From Pseudorhodobacter antarcticus (lineage in GTDB: Bacteria; Pseudomonadota; Alphaproteobacteria; Rhodobacterales; Rhodobacteraceae): DNA of 47,325 bases. The position numbers and the translations under genes were made by a program. How positions within the stretch are numbered: position 1 is the stretch's first letter; every line of letters begins with the position of its first letter. The notes under the pieces were generated by a model, which was not told the DNA's origin, made no database searches, and worked only from the letters and a program-made list of their open reading frames with translations. The stretch spans positions 1 to 47,325 of the forward strand of contig CAMAQR010000030.1 of assembly GCA_945860375.1 (NCBI GenBank). The letters are read 5' to 3'. Below, one piece after another: positions 16,405-25,198 of the stretch.

Positions 16405-16903
16405 TGCCGTCAAGAATCACCGTCGACGGCCCGGCTGGGATCGGCCCGGAAATCGCAGCCAAGACGGTAGACCGGCCCTGGCCCGCCATAGAGTGCGGCA
16501 AGATTGAGGTGACGCCATAGGCTCCTTGCCCACCCACGAGACGGTCTCCACGGCCCGTGAGATCGAGAACGGCGCGGTGCCGCAGTCAGAGGCGGCGTTC
16601 CGGGCGAAGCTCGCGCCGCTGTCGTTTCTGGAGGCCGGAGCGATGCCTGCGGATCATACTGCCGGCATGCCGTGGGCGGCGGGGGGTCTTCTGGACTACA
16701 GTGCGTTGGTCATTGCGGTCCGGTTGGCGCTTGAGGCGCGCATCGATGCCATGTGCAGCGCCCTGAGAAGCATGGGAGGAGCCAAGCCTTGCAGGGAAGC
16801 CCTACACAGTCCAAGCCGAATTTCTCGCCGATCTGACCGAAGTTTCAGAGTCGGTTATGATGCTTGCAAATGGCGCCTTTCGCGTCAGTTACGTCGCGAC
16901 ACC
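16405..16903 (+). pseudogene. Decayed N-terminal half of a pdxA paralogue
   Basis: It opens MPSRITVDGPAGIGPEIAAK, against MPSRIAITVGDPAGIGPEII in the intact gene, with a short in-frame loss. It then runs into a stop near 16520, resumes in another frame with IENGAVPQSEAAFRAKLAPL and SALVIAVRLALEARIDAMCS, and shifts again to LAGKPYTVQAEFLADLT and MMLANGAFRVSYVAT. Homology ends at about 16903, roughly the middle of the 346-residue protein; the C-terminal half is gone. At least two frameshifts and one stop make it nonfunctional. The divergence is substantial, so this is either an old duplication or a remnant that came with the second transporter operon. Confidence 0.8.
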
Positions 16904-17025
16904 TAGCACCCGTGTGGACCACGCGGGTACCTGCTGAAGGCATCAAACCCGTCTGGCCCACCGTCTGCCGTGAAAACCAGAAAGGACCCCGCCAAGGGGC
17001 CTACATTACCAAAGGAGGAACGACC

Positions 17026-18006
17026 ATGACCCGACACTGGAAGGACGGCGCGGCTTCGCTGGCACTCGTCACCGCCTTCGCCGCACACGCGGCCTGGGCA
17101 CAGGATTGCCCGCCGATCCCCAAGAAGGACAGCTACACCATCGGCTGGGCACAGATTTCGAACAACAACTCTTTCCGCCTGACCGAGACGGAAAGCATCG
17201 TTGCCGAAGCCGCGAAGCGTGGGCATACGCTGATACAGACCGACGCCAACGACGACACGGCCAAGCAGCTCAACGATGTCGAGGACCTTTTGGCGCGCGG
17301 GATCGACATCCTTGCGATCCCGCCGCGTGAATTCGACGCCTCGGCTTCGGCGCTGGCGGCTGCTAAAGAGAAGGGCGTGCCGGTGTTCCTTGTCGACCGC
17401 TCCGCGGCCGGAACGGCGGGGGTGGACTACGTCACCGTCATGTCCTCGAACTTCATCCGCCAGGGCGAGATGGCGGCGGACTGGGTCGTTATGCGCACCG
17501 GCGGCACGGCGCGCGTTGTCGAACTGACGGGCACGCCCGGTGCCTCGGCCTCGATCGAACGCTCCAAGGGCTTCGTCGACGCCGTGGCCGACGACAAGGG
17601 CATAGAGCTTGTTGCCCAGCAGTCGGCTAACTTCGACCAAGCGACCGCGCAGTCGGTGATGGAGCAGATCATCCAGGCCACCGGCGGCAACTTCAATGTG
17701 GTCTATACCTCGGCCGACGTGATGGCGCTCGGCGCGATCCAGGCGCTCGAGGCAGCGGGCATCCCGGTCGGTGGCGAGAAAGGCGTGATCGTTACCGGCA
17801 TGGACGGCAACAAGGCGGGGATTCAGTCGATCCTTGACGGCAAGCTTGCCATGTCGGTCGAAACCAACCCGCGCTTCGGGCCACTTTTGTTCGACTCCAT
17901 GGAGAAATGGCTCGCCTGCGAGAAGATACCGGCGTTTGTCGAAGTGCAGGACCGCGTCTTCGACGCCTCGAACACCACCCAGCAGACGCTGGCTGAGGCA
18001 TTCTGA
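17026..18006 (+). CDS. Periplasmic sugar-binding protein of second ABC importer (YtfQ-like)
   Basis: A 326-residue exported binding protein. The signal peptide has a hydrophobic stretch (LALVTAFAAHAAWA) and probable cleavage before QDCPP. The type-I fold starts with YTIGWAQISNNNSFRLTE and continues with DVEDLLARGIDILAIPPREF near 85, VPVFLVDRSAAGTAG near 120 and VIVTGMDGNKAGIQSILDGK near 255. The ATG at 17026 is preceded by AAAGGAGGAA, a very strong ribosome site. It heads an operon with ATPase, two permeases, an aldo/keto reductase and a GMC oxidoreductase. A furanose or free hexose/pentose ligand is likely by analogy with YtfQ, not proven. Confidence 0.88.
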   Translation: MTRHWKDGAASLALVTAFAAHAAWAQDCPPIPKKDSYTIGWAQISNNNSFRLTETESIVAEAAKRGHTLIQTDANDDTAKQLNDVEDLLARGIDILAIPPREFDASASALAAAKEKGVPVFLVDRSAAGTAGVDYVTVMSSNFIRQGEMAADWVVMRTGGTARVVELTGTPGASASIERSKGFVDAVADDKGIELVAQQSANFDQATAQSVMEQIIQATGGNFNVVYTSADVMALGAIQALEAAGIPVGGEKGVIVTGMDGNKAGIQSILDGKLAMSVETNPRFGPLLFDSMEKWLACEKIPAFVEVQDRVFDASNTTQQTLAEAF

Positions 18007-18021
18007 TCTGCAGACAGAAAT

Positions 18022-18057
18022 GGCCGGCCGGGCCCCCTATCCAACGCCCGGCCGGCC
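18022..18057 (+). terminator. Strong intra-operon hairpin between binding-protein and ATPase genes
   Basis: GGCCGGCCGGGC (18022-18033) pairs perfectly with GCCCGGCCGGCC (18046-18057), a 12-bp all-G+C stem with a 12-base loop. No T-run follows, so it is probably not a simple terminator. Its position, right after the binding-protein stop, fits a structure that protects the upstream message from 3' decay or attenuates readthrough, giving binding protein in excess over the membrane components. Confidence 0.75.
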
Positions 18058-18082
18058 GCATCTTCTAGCCCCGAGAGGCAAC

Positions 18083-19594
18083 ATGGACATTGCTCCCCTA
18101 GCCCGGCTCTCGGGCATTGAGAAACGTTTCGACGGCGTGTTGGCGCTGGCCGATGTGAACTTTGACCTGCGCGCGGGCGAAGTCCACGCGCTTCTGGGCG
18201 AGAACGGCGCGGGCAAGAGCACGCTGATCAAGGTTCTGACTGGCGTCTATCAGCCGGATGCTGGCGTGATTGAAGTGGGCGGCAGGGCCACGGCCTTCCG
18301 TAACCCCGCAGAGGCGCAGACAGCGGGCATCGTCACGATTCATCAGGAAATCCATCTGGTGCACACGCTGGACGCGGTGGCCAACCTGCATCTAGGGCGC
18401 GAGCCGCGGCTGCCCTGGGGGCTCGTCGACCACCGCCGAATGCGCCGAGAGGCCGCGGCGATGCTGGCGCGCTACGGTGCAAACGTCGACCTCGACCGGC
18501 CCGTGGGCGAGCTTGGCGTGGCCGTGCAGCAGCAGATCGCGATCGTCCGCGCGCTGTCACTCGGGGGACGTGTGCTTGTCATGGATGAGCCAACCTCCGC
18601 GCTAACACACCGCGAGGTTGACCACCTGCTCTCTATCACCGAACGGCTTAGGGCCGATGGTATCGGAATCGTTTACATCACACACCGGCTTGACGAGGTG
18701 TTCCGCCTCGCCGACCGGGTCACCGTGCTGCGTGACGGGCGGCTCGTGCTGACCGAGCCAGCGGCGGAGATGAACCGGCCCCGGCTGGTTTCGGCCATGC
18801 TCGGCCGCCCCGTTGCCGCTGCCGCCCCTCGGAACCAGCCCACTGCTTGCGGGGCTGTCACGATCCTTGCCGCCCGCGCGATTGCTCGGGAGCCGCGCGT
18901 CACAGGGGCAAGCTTGGAGATGGTGCAGGGCACGATCCTGGGTCTGGCCGGGCTGCAGGGATCGGGCCGAACCGAACTGATGCGGCTTCTTTTCGGCGCC
19001 GACCGCCCAACATCGGGAGAGGTCTTGTTGAACGGGGCGCCAGGCCCGCGTTCGCCAGTCCAGTCGCTGGCCCGCGGGCTTGCTTACCTGCCCGAGGACC
19101 GCAAGGCCGACGGCATTGTGCCAGACCTTTCCGTGCGCGAGAACCTCAGCCTCATTCTTTTGCCGCGCCTGACCCGCTGGGGTTTCATCAGCCGCTCTCG
19201 CGAGCGCGCAGAAGTGGCCCGCTTCATGGCGCAGCTTGGTGTCAAGGCAGCTAGCCCGGAAACGCGCATCCGCGACCTTTCTGGCGGCAACCAGCAGAAG
19301 GTGCTGATCGCCCGGCTCCTGTGCACAGAGCCCGATGCCCTGCTGCTCGACGATCCGATGCGCGGAATCGACGTCGGGGCCAAGGCCGATATCGCACGGT
19401 TGATCGCCGATTTGGCGGAACAGGGCATGGCGGTGCTGCTGACCTCGTCTGAACTGGGCGAGATCGCAGCTCTGTCCGACCGGGTCACCATCCTACGCGA
19501 CGGGCGCACCCTTGGCACCCTCGCGGGGTCCGATGTCACCTTTGCGGGGCTGGCTGAGGCCATCGCCGCAGACGATCCGGCCGAGGCCGCATGA
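18083..19594 (+). CDS. Sugar ABC transporter ATP-binding protein, two ATPase domains (RbsA/YtfR-like)
   Basis: A 503-residue protein with tandem ATPase domains, as in RbsA and YtfR. Domain 1 has Walker A LLGENGAGKST near residue 38, a weakened signature ELGVAVQQQIAIVRAL near 142 and Walker B VLVMDEPTSAL. Domain 2 lacks a canonical Walker A (LAGLQGSGRTELMRLLFG near 290), as usual for this family, but has a good signature DLSGGNQQKVLIARLL near 395 and LLLDDPMRGIDVG. It starts at the ATG at 18083 after the hairpin. Its stop overlaps the first permease start (ATGA). Confidence 0.9.
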   Translation: MDIAPLARLSGIEKRFDGVLALADVNFDLRAGEVHALLGENGAGKSTLIKVLTGVYQPDAGVIEVGGRATAFRNPAEAQTAGIVTIHQEIHLVHTLDAVANLHLGREPRLPWGLVDHRRMRREAAAMLARYGANVDLDRPVGELGVAVQQQIAIVRALSLGGRVLVMDEPTSALTHREVDHLLSITERLRADGIGIVYITHRLDEVFRLADRVTVLRDGRLVLTEPAAEMNRPRLVSAMLGRPVAAAAPRNQPTACGAVTILAARAIAREPRVTGASLEMVQGTILGLAGLQGSGRTELMRLLFGADRPTSGEVLLNGAPGPRSPVQSLARGLAYLPEDRKADGIVPDLSVRENLSLILLPRLTRWGFISRSRERAEVARFMAQLGVKAASPETRIRDLSGGNQQKVLIARLLCTEPDALLLDDPMRGIDVGAKADIARLIADLAEQGMAVLLTSSELGEIAALSDRVTILRDGRTLGTLAGSDVTFAGLAEAIAADDPAEAA

Positions 19595-20547
19595 CGGACG
19601 CGCCGGCTTCAAACCCCTCTCTCACGGGACGTCTGCGCGCGCTTTTGCGTGGACGCGAGACCCTGCTGGCGCTGGCAGTCATCATCTTGCTCAACGCGAT
19701 TCTTACGTCCAACTTCGCGACGTGGCGCAACATCGAGATCACGCTGATCCAAATGGTCTTTGTCGCCCTCGTCGCCACCGGAATGACGCTGGTGATCGCC
19801 ACAGGCGGGATTGACCTGTCAGTGGGCGCAGTGATGGGGCTCGCCTCAGTAGTGGCAGTAGCGCTTATGCCCTACGGGATTTTCGCGATGGCGGCGGGCT
19901 GCCTCGGGGCGGGGCTGGCCGTCGGGTTGTTCAACGGCGCGCTGATCGTCGGCTTCGGCGTACAGCCGCTCCTCGTGACGCTTGGCTCGCTGATATGGGT
20001 GCGCGGCCTCGCGCAATATCTGAGCGGAGGGCGCAAGGAATACTTCGAGGACGCGGCGATGCAGTTTCTTGGCATCGGACGGGTATGGGGCCTGCCGCTG
20101 CAGGTCATCATTACCGCGCTTGTGGTCGCGGTCGTGGCGCTTGTCGTGGCGCACACGGTCTTTGGGCGCAGGCTGGTAATGGTGGGCGGCAACCCCGCGG
20201 CGGCACGGCTGGCAGGGGTGCCTGCTGGGCGCATCGTTCTGGTAGCCTATGCCCTGTGCGGGCTTCTTGCAGGCCTTGCAGGGCTTTTCATCACCGCCCG
20301 CGTCGGCAGTTCTGACCCGACCAACTTCGGCGTACTGATCGAGCTTGACGCCATCGCCGCCGCCGTCGTCGGTGGCACGGTCCTCGCGGGCGGGCGGGCG
20401 CGCGTGATAGGAACCGCGGTTGGGGCGCTGCTGCTGCAATTGACGACGGCGGCAATGATCATGAACAACGTAGGCTTCGCCGTAGCCCTTATGGTCAAGG
20501 CGGCGCTCATCCTTTGCGTCGTCGCCCTGCAGCGGAGGCGGGTATGA
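19591..20547 (+). CDS. Sugar ABC transporter permease 1 (YtfT-like)
   Basis: A 318-residue integral membrane protein of the RbsC family, with hydrophobic helices throughout. Recognisable are VATGMTLVIATGGIDLSVGA near residue 55 and the ATPase-contacting loop FGRRLVMVGGNPAAARLAGV near 190. It is coupled to the ATPase upstream and to a second, different permease downstream by ATGA overlaps. Two unlike permeases in tandem are the hallmark of the YtfQRT-YjfF type importer rather than of RbsABC, which uses a homodimer. Confidence 0.88.
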   Translation: MTDAPASNPSLTGRLRALLRGRETLLALAVIILLNAILTSNFATWRNIEITLIQMVFVALVATGMTLVIATGGIDLSVGAVMGLASVVAVALMPYGIFAMAAGCLGAGLAVGLFNGALIVGFGVQPLLVTLGSLIWVRGLAQYLSGGRKEYFEDAAMQFLGIGRVWGLPLQVIITALVVAVVALVVAHTVFGRRLVMVGGNPAAARLAGVPAGRIVLVAYALCGLLAGLAGLFITARVGSSDPTNFGVLIELDAIAAAVVGGTVLAGGRARVIGTAVGALLLQLTTAAMIMNNVGFAVALMVKAALILCVVALQRRRV

Positions 20548-21503
20548 CTGCCCTGCTCGCCACAAGACGGCGGCTCGACGGCCGATTGGTCGCTGCGGTG
20601 CTGGCGCTGGTCCTCGTGCTGGCGATCGGCGCCTGGCGCAACCCCGAGTTCCTCGGTGCCGAGAATATTCTGAACGTACTGCGCCAGAACGCGGTGCTGA
20701 TGCTGCTGGCCGTCGGCATGACCTTCGTGATCATTTCGGGAGGGATCGACCTGTCGGTTGGCTCTATCCTCGCCTTCACCAGCGTCGTGACAGTGAAGCT
20801 GGCGCCCCAGGGACTTCCGGTTGCCGCCGGGGCAGCGGTGCTGACCGGCCTCGGCCTTGGCATGGTCAACGGACTGCTCGTCGCGCGGCTGCGGATCGCG
20901 CCCTTCATTGCCACGCTCGTCACGCTGCTTGCGCTGCGCGGGCTGACACTTGCGGTCTTTGGCGAAGAGACGGTGGCGCTGACCGAAGGGCGCAGCAAAA
21001 TCCTGGCCTTCGGCCGTGACTTCGTGCTTGGCATGCCGGTGCAGGTGCCCATCGTCGCGGCGGTGCTGGTGGCCGCCTGGGTGCTCCTGACACAGACCCG
21101 CTTCGGGCGTGCGGTCTATGCGGTGGGCGGCAGCGAAGATTCGGCACGCCTGCTTGGGATCGACGTCGCCGCGACGCGCTTCGCCGTCTATGGCCTGAGC
21201 GGGGCGATCGCGGGGCTGGCCGGTTTCCTATTCGCGGTGCGGATCGGCGCCGGGATCACCAACTACGGGTTGGGACTGGAACTTGACGCCATCACCGCCG
21301 TCGCGCTTGGCGGAACGCTGCTGTCCGGGGGCGTGGGTGGCGTTGCAGGCACGGCGGTCGGCGTGCTGATCGTGGGTTTCCTGTTTAATCTCTTCAACCT
21401 TGACGCAACCCTGGATACCTTCCTGCAGAAGGTCGTCCGCGGCGGCCTTCTGACCGTGGTCGTGGTGATGCAGGGCACCATTCTTCAACGGAGGCGGAAA
21501 TGA
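20544..21503 (+). CDS. Sugar ABC transporter permease 2 (YjfF-like)
   Basis: A 319-residue RbsC-family permease. It shows AVGMTFVIISGGIDLSVGSI near residue 55, the loop TRFGRAVYAVGGSEDSARLL near 190 and ELDAITAVALGGTLLSGGVG near 250. The chosen ATG overlaps the stop of permease 1. The end overlaps the start of the aldo/keto reductase, so transport and first oxidation are translated together. Confidence 0.88.
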   Translation: MTALLATRRRLDGRLVAAVLALVLVLAIGAWRNPEFLGAENILNVLRQNAVLMLLAVGMTFVIISGGIDLSVGSILAFTSVVTVKLAPQGLPVAAGAAVLTGLGLGMVNGLLVARLRIAPFIATLVTLLALRGLTLAVFGEETVALTEGRSKILAFGRDFVLGMPVQVPIVAAVLVAAWVLLTQTRFGRAVYAVGGSEDSARLLGIDVAATRFAVYGLSGAIAGLAGFLFAVRIGAGITNYGLGLELDAITAVALGGTLLSGGVGGVAGTAVGVLIVGFLFNLFNLDATLDTFLQKVVRGGLLTVVVVMQGTILQRRRK

Positions 21504-22459
21504 TCAGATCGCAGGTATTGGGACGCGGCCCGGTCAGCGTGACGTGCCTGGGATTCGGCGGGGGCCCGACGGGCTGGGACACGACGCCGGATGCGGAGGG
21601 CAGGGCACAGGCAACCCTGGCCGCATCCTGGGAAGCGGGCGTCCGCTACTTCGACACCGCGCCCTTTTACGGCCATGGGCAAAGTGAATGCCGCATAGGC
21701 AGCTTCCTTGCAAGCCTGCCGCGCGAAGACTTCGTGCTGTCAACCAAGGTTGGACGGCTGATTGTGGGTGGAAAGCCGGTCTACGACTACACCCGCGACG
21801 GCACATTGCGGTCGGTGGATGCAAGCCTTGCGCGTCTGGGGCTTGACCGGATCGACCTTCTGCTGGTGCACGACATCGACACCTACACACATGGCGTCGA
21901 CCAGCCCGCCCGGCTGCGCGAGGCTCTGGCCGGGGCGCTTCCGGCCTTGGCCGACCTTAAGGCACAGGGCGTTATCCGTGGCTTTGGGCTTGGCGTGAAC
22001 GAGTGGCGGGTCTGCGCTGATGTCGCTGCCGTCATGCCGCTGGACGCTATCTTGCTCGCCGGTCGCTACACGCTTCTGGAACAGGGGGCGCAGGGCTTTC
22101 TGGACGAGGCCGCAGGCCGGGGCATCGGCATCATCCTTGGCGGCCCCTACAACAGCGGCATCCTCGCCACCGGCGCGCGCGAGGGCGCGCTTTACGACTA
22201 TAAGCCCGCCCCGCCCGAGGTGCTGGAACGTGTCACAGGCATCGAAGCGTTGCTGAAGCGCCACGGTGTTCCCGTGGCGGCAGCCGCCCTGCAGTATCCG
22301 CTGCGCCACCGCGCTGTGGCGACCGTCATCCCGGGCCTGCTTGGACCGGAACAGGTGGCCCAAACCCGCGCAGTTTTCACCCATCCTATCCCCGAGGCTG
22401 TCTGGGCTGACCTCACCGCCGCGGGCCTGATCGATTCCACCCCGGGAGAAAGCTCATGA
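21500..22459 (+). CDS. Aldo/keto reductase (D-threo-aldose 1-dehydrogenase-like)
   Basis: A 319-residue NAD(P)-dependent oxidoreductase with the AKR barrel. Catalytic residues are visible: the aspartate and tyrosine in YFDTAPFYGHGQSE near residue 50, the lysine in LSTKVGRL near 80 and the histidine region LLLVHDIDTYTHG near 120. The N-terminal LGFGGGPTGWD and the overall pattern resemble the D-threo-aldose 1-dehydrogenase / L-fucose dehydrogenase subgroup, which oxidises aldoses to lactones. Coupled directly to the importer, it would make the lactone that the amidohydrolases at 1810 and 5515 could open. Pyridoxal dehydrogenase members are related, so the substrate remains a prediction. Confidence 0.82.
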   Translation: MIRSQVLGRGPVSVTCLGFGGGPTGWDTTPDAEGRAQATLAASWEAGVRYFDTAPFYGHGQSECRIGSFLASLPREDFVLSTKVGRLIVGGKPVYDYTRDGTLRSVDASLARLGLDRIDLLLVHDIDTYTHGVDQPARLREALAGALPALADLKAQGVIRGFGLGVNEWRVCADVAAVMPLDAILLAGRYTLLEQGAQGFLDEAAGRGIGIILGGPYNSGILATGAREGALYDYKPAPPEVLERVTGIEALLKRHGVPVAAAALQYPLRHRAVATVIPGLLGPEQVAQTRAVFTHPIPEAVWADLTAAGLIDSTPGESS

Positions 22460-23967
22460 ATCCGCCTTATGACGTCATCGTTGTCGGTTCGGGGTCTGGC
22501 GGTGGCGTCGCAGCCGCGCGGCTGTCGGAAATGCCCGGACTTTTGGTCCTGCTGCTGGAAGCCGGCCCCGACTTTCCCGACGAAGCCGTGCGCACGCCGC
22601 TTTTCACAGTGTCTGGCGCGCATACCTGGCGGGTTTCGGGTGCGCCGGAACTTGACTGGAACCTCGTAGACCGTGACCTCTCGGGCCGGCGGGGCGGACG
22701 GCAGATCCGCTTGCCGCGGGGCCGGGTCATGGGGGGCACGTCTATGGTGAACTCGGCAATCGCTGTCAGACCTGCCTGCGACGACATGGACCGCTGGGCA
22801 CGCGACTTCGGCTGCACCGGCTGGGACTGGGACAGCCTCCTGCCCCTGTTCCGTCGGATCGAGACTGACCGCGACTTTCCAGCCCATCCGTTGCATGGCA
22901 ACGCCGGACCCATCGTCATTCAGCGGTGGAAGCCGGAAAGCTGGGCGCCGGTCAACGCGGTCTTTGCCGAAGCGGCTGCCGAGTTGGGCTATGCCGAGGC
23001 GCCCGACCTGAACGGCTTGCACGCCGATGGCGGTGTTTGGGGCGCGCTGCCGCACAACCGGTTCAAGGAGGAGAAGCAGGGCACGCTCAACACCTATCTT
23101 AGGGGTGCGCGGGCGCGCACGAACCTTTCCCTGCGCGGTGGCGCGCTGGTCGACCGGGTGCTGGTCGAGAATGGAGCTGCACGCGGAGTGGTGCTGGCGG
23201 GCGGCGAGGTCGTGCGTGCCCGCGGGGTGGTCCTGGCGGGAGGCGTCTACAATAGCCCGGCCATTCTGCAACGCTCAGGGATAGGTCCGGCAGCTCTTCT
23301 GACGCGCCATGGCATCCCGCTTGTGGCCGACTTGCCAGTTGGGCGGGGCCTTAGCGACCATCCAGGCTGCGCCTTCTTCCTGCGGGCCGAGGGGATTTCG
23401 CGCATGACCGGCCGTCTTTTCGCCACGACGCTGCGCGGCCGCCTGGGGGAAGACGGAGCACCGCCTTGGCACATTCACCCCTTTCCCGCCGATGAGGAGG
23501 AAGGCCGGATAGGCTTTTTCGTCTTCCTGTGCCGCCAAAGGTCGGTTGGAAGGGTCGAGATCGCCGGGCCCGACCCGCATGCAGCGCCGATCATCAACCA
23601 CGATTATCTGTCCGACCCAGCCGACCGCCGGGCTTTCCACGATGCCTTTGCAGAGATGCAGGCCCTCGCTGCAACAGGTGCCTTTGCCAAAGCCCGGGCG
23701 CGCCACGAAACCAGGCCAGACGAGGTGGACACGCATCTCGACAAGATGCTGGCCTCGGCACATCACCAAACCGGCGGCTGCGCGATGGGACCAAGCCCTG
23801 AAAGCTCGGTGGTATCTCCGGACCTCGCCGTTCATGGGGTGGCCGGTCTCTGGGTGGCGGACGGCAGCGTCTTTCCCGACACAATCATCAACAACACGAA
23901 CCTCACCTGCTATGTGATCGGCGAGCGCGCGGCTGACATTGTCGGCAGAGCGATGGAAGACCTCTGA
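22456..23967 (+). CDS. GMC-family FAD-dependent oxidoreductase
   Basis: A 503-residue flavoprotein of the glucose-methanol-choline family. The FAD dinucleotide fold opens with YDVIVVGSGSGGGVAAARL at residues 5-23, the GMC signature region RLPRGRVMGGTSMVNSAI lies near 85, and the C-terminal active site has HHQTGGCAMG near 437 and VFPDTIINNTNLTCYVIGER near 475, with the catalytic histidine and asparagine. There is no obvious signal peptide or Tat motif, so it is probably cytoplasmic. It is the last gene of the operon, overlapping the aldo/keto reductase by four bases. Relatives oxidise alcohols or sugars, sometimes through a quinone or cytochrome; the acceptor is not evident here. Confidence 0.83.
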   Translation: MNPPYDVIVVGSGSGGGVAAARLSEMPGLLVLLLEAGPDFPDEAVRTPLFTVSGAHTWRVSGAPELDWNLVDRDLSGRRGGRQIRLPRGRVMGGTSMVNSAIAVRPACDDMDRWARDFGCTGWDWDSLLPLFRRIETDRDFPAHPLHGNAGPIVIQRWKPESWAPVNAVFAEAAAELGYAEAPDLNGLHADGGVWGALPHNRFKEEKQGTLNTYLRGARARTNLSLRGGALVDRVLVENGAARGVVLAGGEVVRARGVVLAGGVYNSPAILQRSGIGPAALLTRHGIPLVADLPVGRGLSDHPGCAFFLRAEGISRMTGRLFATTLRGRLGEDGAPPWHIHPFPADEEEGRIGFFVFLCRQRSVGRVEIAGPDPHAAPIINHDYLSDPADRRAFHDAFAEMQALAATGAFAKARARHETRPDEVDTHLDKMLASAHHQTGGCAMGPSPESSVVSPDLAVHGVAGLWVADGSVFPDTIINNTNLTCYVIGERAADIVGRAMEDL

Positions 23968-24043
23968 ACCCCTGCCCTGTTGCACGGTTCAACCCGGGGA
24001 AGCCTGTGGTGTGCAAATTGGCTGCCGCAGGGTCGCCTCGGTT

Positions 24044-24514
24044 TCAGGAAATGCGCGAAAGGCCAACTTTGACGCGGCGCAAGGGGATTGAGCTTTCGAT
24101 CGAGGCCACGCCAGGCAGTTTTGTGAACTTTCCAACAAGAAAGCGCTCGAATTCAGCAAGGCCGTTGGTTGCGATGCGAAGCAAGTAATCGCGGTTACCC
24201 GTCATCAGCCAACAGTCGATAACTTCCGGAAAAAGCCGAATTGCCCCTTCGAACTTCACGAGGGCGTCGTCGATCTGCTTGTCAAGTCTTGCCGAAACGA
24301 ACACCGAAAACCCATATCCAAGCGCCACTTCATCGATCTGAGCCGCATATCCAGTGATGATGCCCGCCTCTTCCAGCAGCCGGACCCGACGAGCCACCGG
24401 TGAAGGGCTGAGACCGACGGTTTCACTAACTTCATTTATTGTGGCGCGACCGTTTCTTTGCAGCATCTGCAAGATCGACCTATCAAGCTGATCGATGTTG
24501 GCGCGTTTCATCAT
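24044..24514 (-). CDS. Lrp/AsnC-family transcriptional regulator
   Basis: A 156-residue regulator. The N-terminal helix-turn-helix spans LDRSILQMLQRNGRATINEV and the following VGLSPSPVARRVRLLEEAG; the C-terminal RAM ligand-binding domain starts near residue 65 (FSVFVSARLD) and includes CWLMTGNRDYLLRI. Length and layout are standard. It is divergent from the truncated transketolase/PDH-E1-like gene at 24634, an arrangement in which Lrp proteins often control the neighbour, so its original target may now be destroyed. Confidence 0.9.
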   Translation of the reverse strand: MMKRANIDQLDRSILQMLQRNGRATINEVSETVGLSPSPVARRVRLLEEAGIITGYAAQIDEVALGYGFSVFVSARLDKQIDDALVKFEGAIRLFPEVIDCWLMTGNRDYLLRIATNGLAEFERFLVGKFTKLPGVASIESSIPLRRVKVGLSRIS

Positions 24515-24633
24515 CTTCTCTAATTTTATTGGCTGTTATCGTCACAATGCAGAGATTTTTCGGCTCAGAAAGGCGGAAAATCATCCGAGATCCGCCGTAA
24601 TGTTCGTTCAAAGAGCAAATGGGCGAAAACACC

Positions 24634-24862
24634 ATGAACACATCCGACGCGCGGCACCTCAAGACCATCGAACAACGCCTGTTGTGGCTGTCGCACTGGA
24701 TGATCCACCACGCTAACCGCATCCGGCCAAAGGCGGGCGGCATCAAGATCGGCGGGCATCAGGCCTCGTCCGCATCGATGGTATCGATCATGACGGCGCT
24801 GTATTTCTCGGCTCTGCGGCCAGAGGACCGGGTTGCGGTCAAGCCACATGCTTCGCCGGTAT
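24634..24862 (+). pseudogene. N-terminal fragment of a transketolase/pyruvate dehydrogenase E1-like protein
   Basis: The frame opens MNTSDARHLKTIEQRLLWLS and continues with HWMIHHANRIRPKAG, IKIGGHQASSASMVSIMTAL and EDRVAVKPHASPV. This is the conserved start of thiamine-diphosphate E1/transketolase-like proteins of several hundred residues. After the ASPV segment homology stops abruptly and the DNA becomes the tail of an unrelated ABC ATPase. The frame runs on as nonsense to about 24915. It is the first of three fragments joined by deletions in this stretch. Confidence 0.72.
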
Positions 24863-24863
24863 C

Positions 24864-24998
24864 TGTGACCGCATCAGCGTGTTCACACGCGGCAGGATCT
24901 CACGGGAATTCGTGAAGGGACAAGAAGAAATCACTCCCAAAGGGCTTATCGCCACGATTGAGGGAGTAAGCATGGAGGCAGAACATGAACATGTATAA
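24864..24998 (+). pseudogene. C-terminal fragment of an RbsA-type sugar ABC ATPase
   Basis: In the frame ending at the TAA at 24996-24998 the sequence reads CDRISVFTRGRISREFVKGQ, then EEITPKGLIATIEGVSMEAE. This is the end of a two-domain sugar ABC ATPase (the usual CDRI-V--GRI--EF pattern). About 44 codons remain of some 500. The left border, near 24860, is the junction with the transketolase-like fragment. Confidence 0.72.
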
Positions 24999-25180
24999 AC
25001 GTCTTGCCGTACTGATTAATCATCTGATCTGGGTGATCCTTGCGGCAGTTTTCGTCTTCTTCATCTTTCAGAGTGAGCACTTTCTTTCTGAAAACAACAT
25101 CTTGAACATCTTCTCGGCAGCTGCGGTGATGGGTTTCCTGGTTGTCGGGCAGACCTTTGTTCTGATCACTGGCATTTCCG
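24985..25180 (+). pseudogene. N-terminal fragment of an RbsC-type sugar ABC permease
   Basis: Starting at the ATG at 24985, overlapping the ATPase tail as in an intact operon, the frame gives MNMYKRLAVLINHLIWVILA, a hydrophobic helix, then ENNILNIFSAAAVMGFLVVG and QTFVLITG. In RbsC permeases this leads into the DLSVG motif, but here it changes to [11 protein letters not shown] and stops at 25209. About 63 of roughly 320 codons survive. The right junction lies near 25172, just before the dehydrogenase gene. Confidence 0.72.
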
Positions 25181-25198
25181 AATTGCGGAGTGCTGCCG

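Noticed and set aside
16526..16906. Open frame of 126 codons as an intact small protein
   Set aside because: It is one frame of a frameshifted pdxA copy; homology enters and leaves the frame mid-way.
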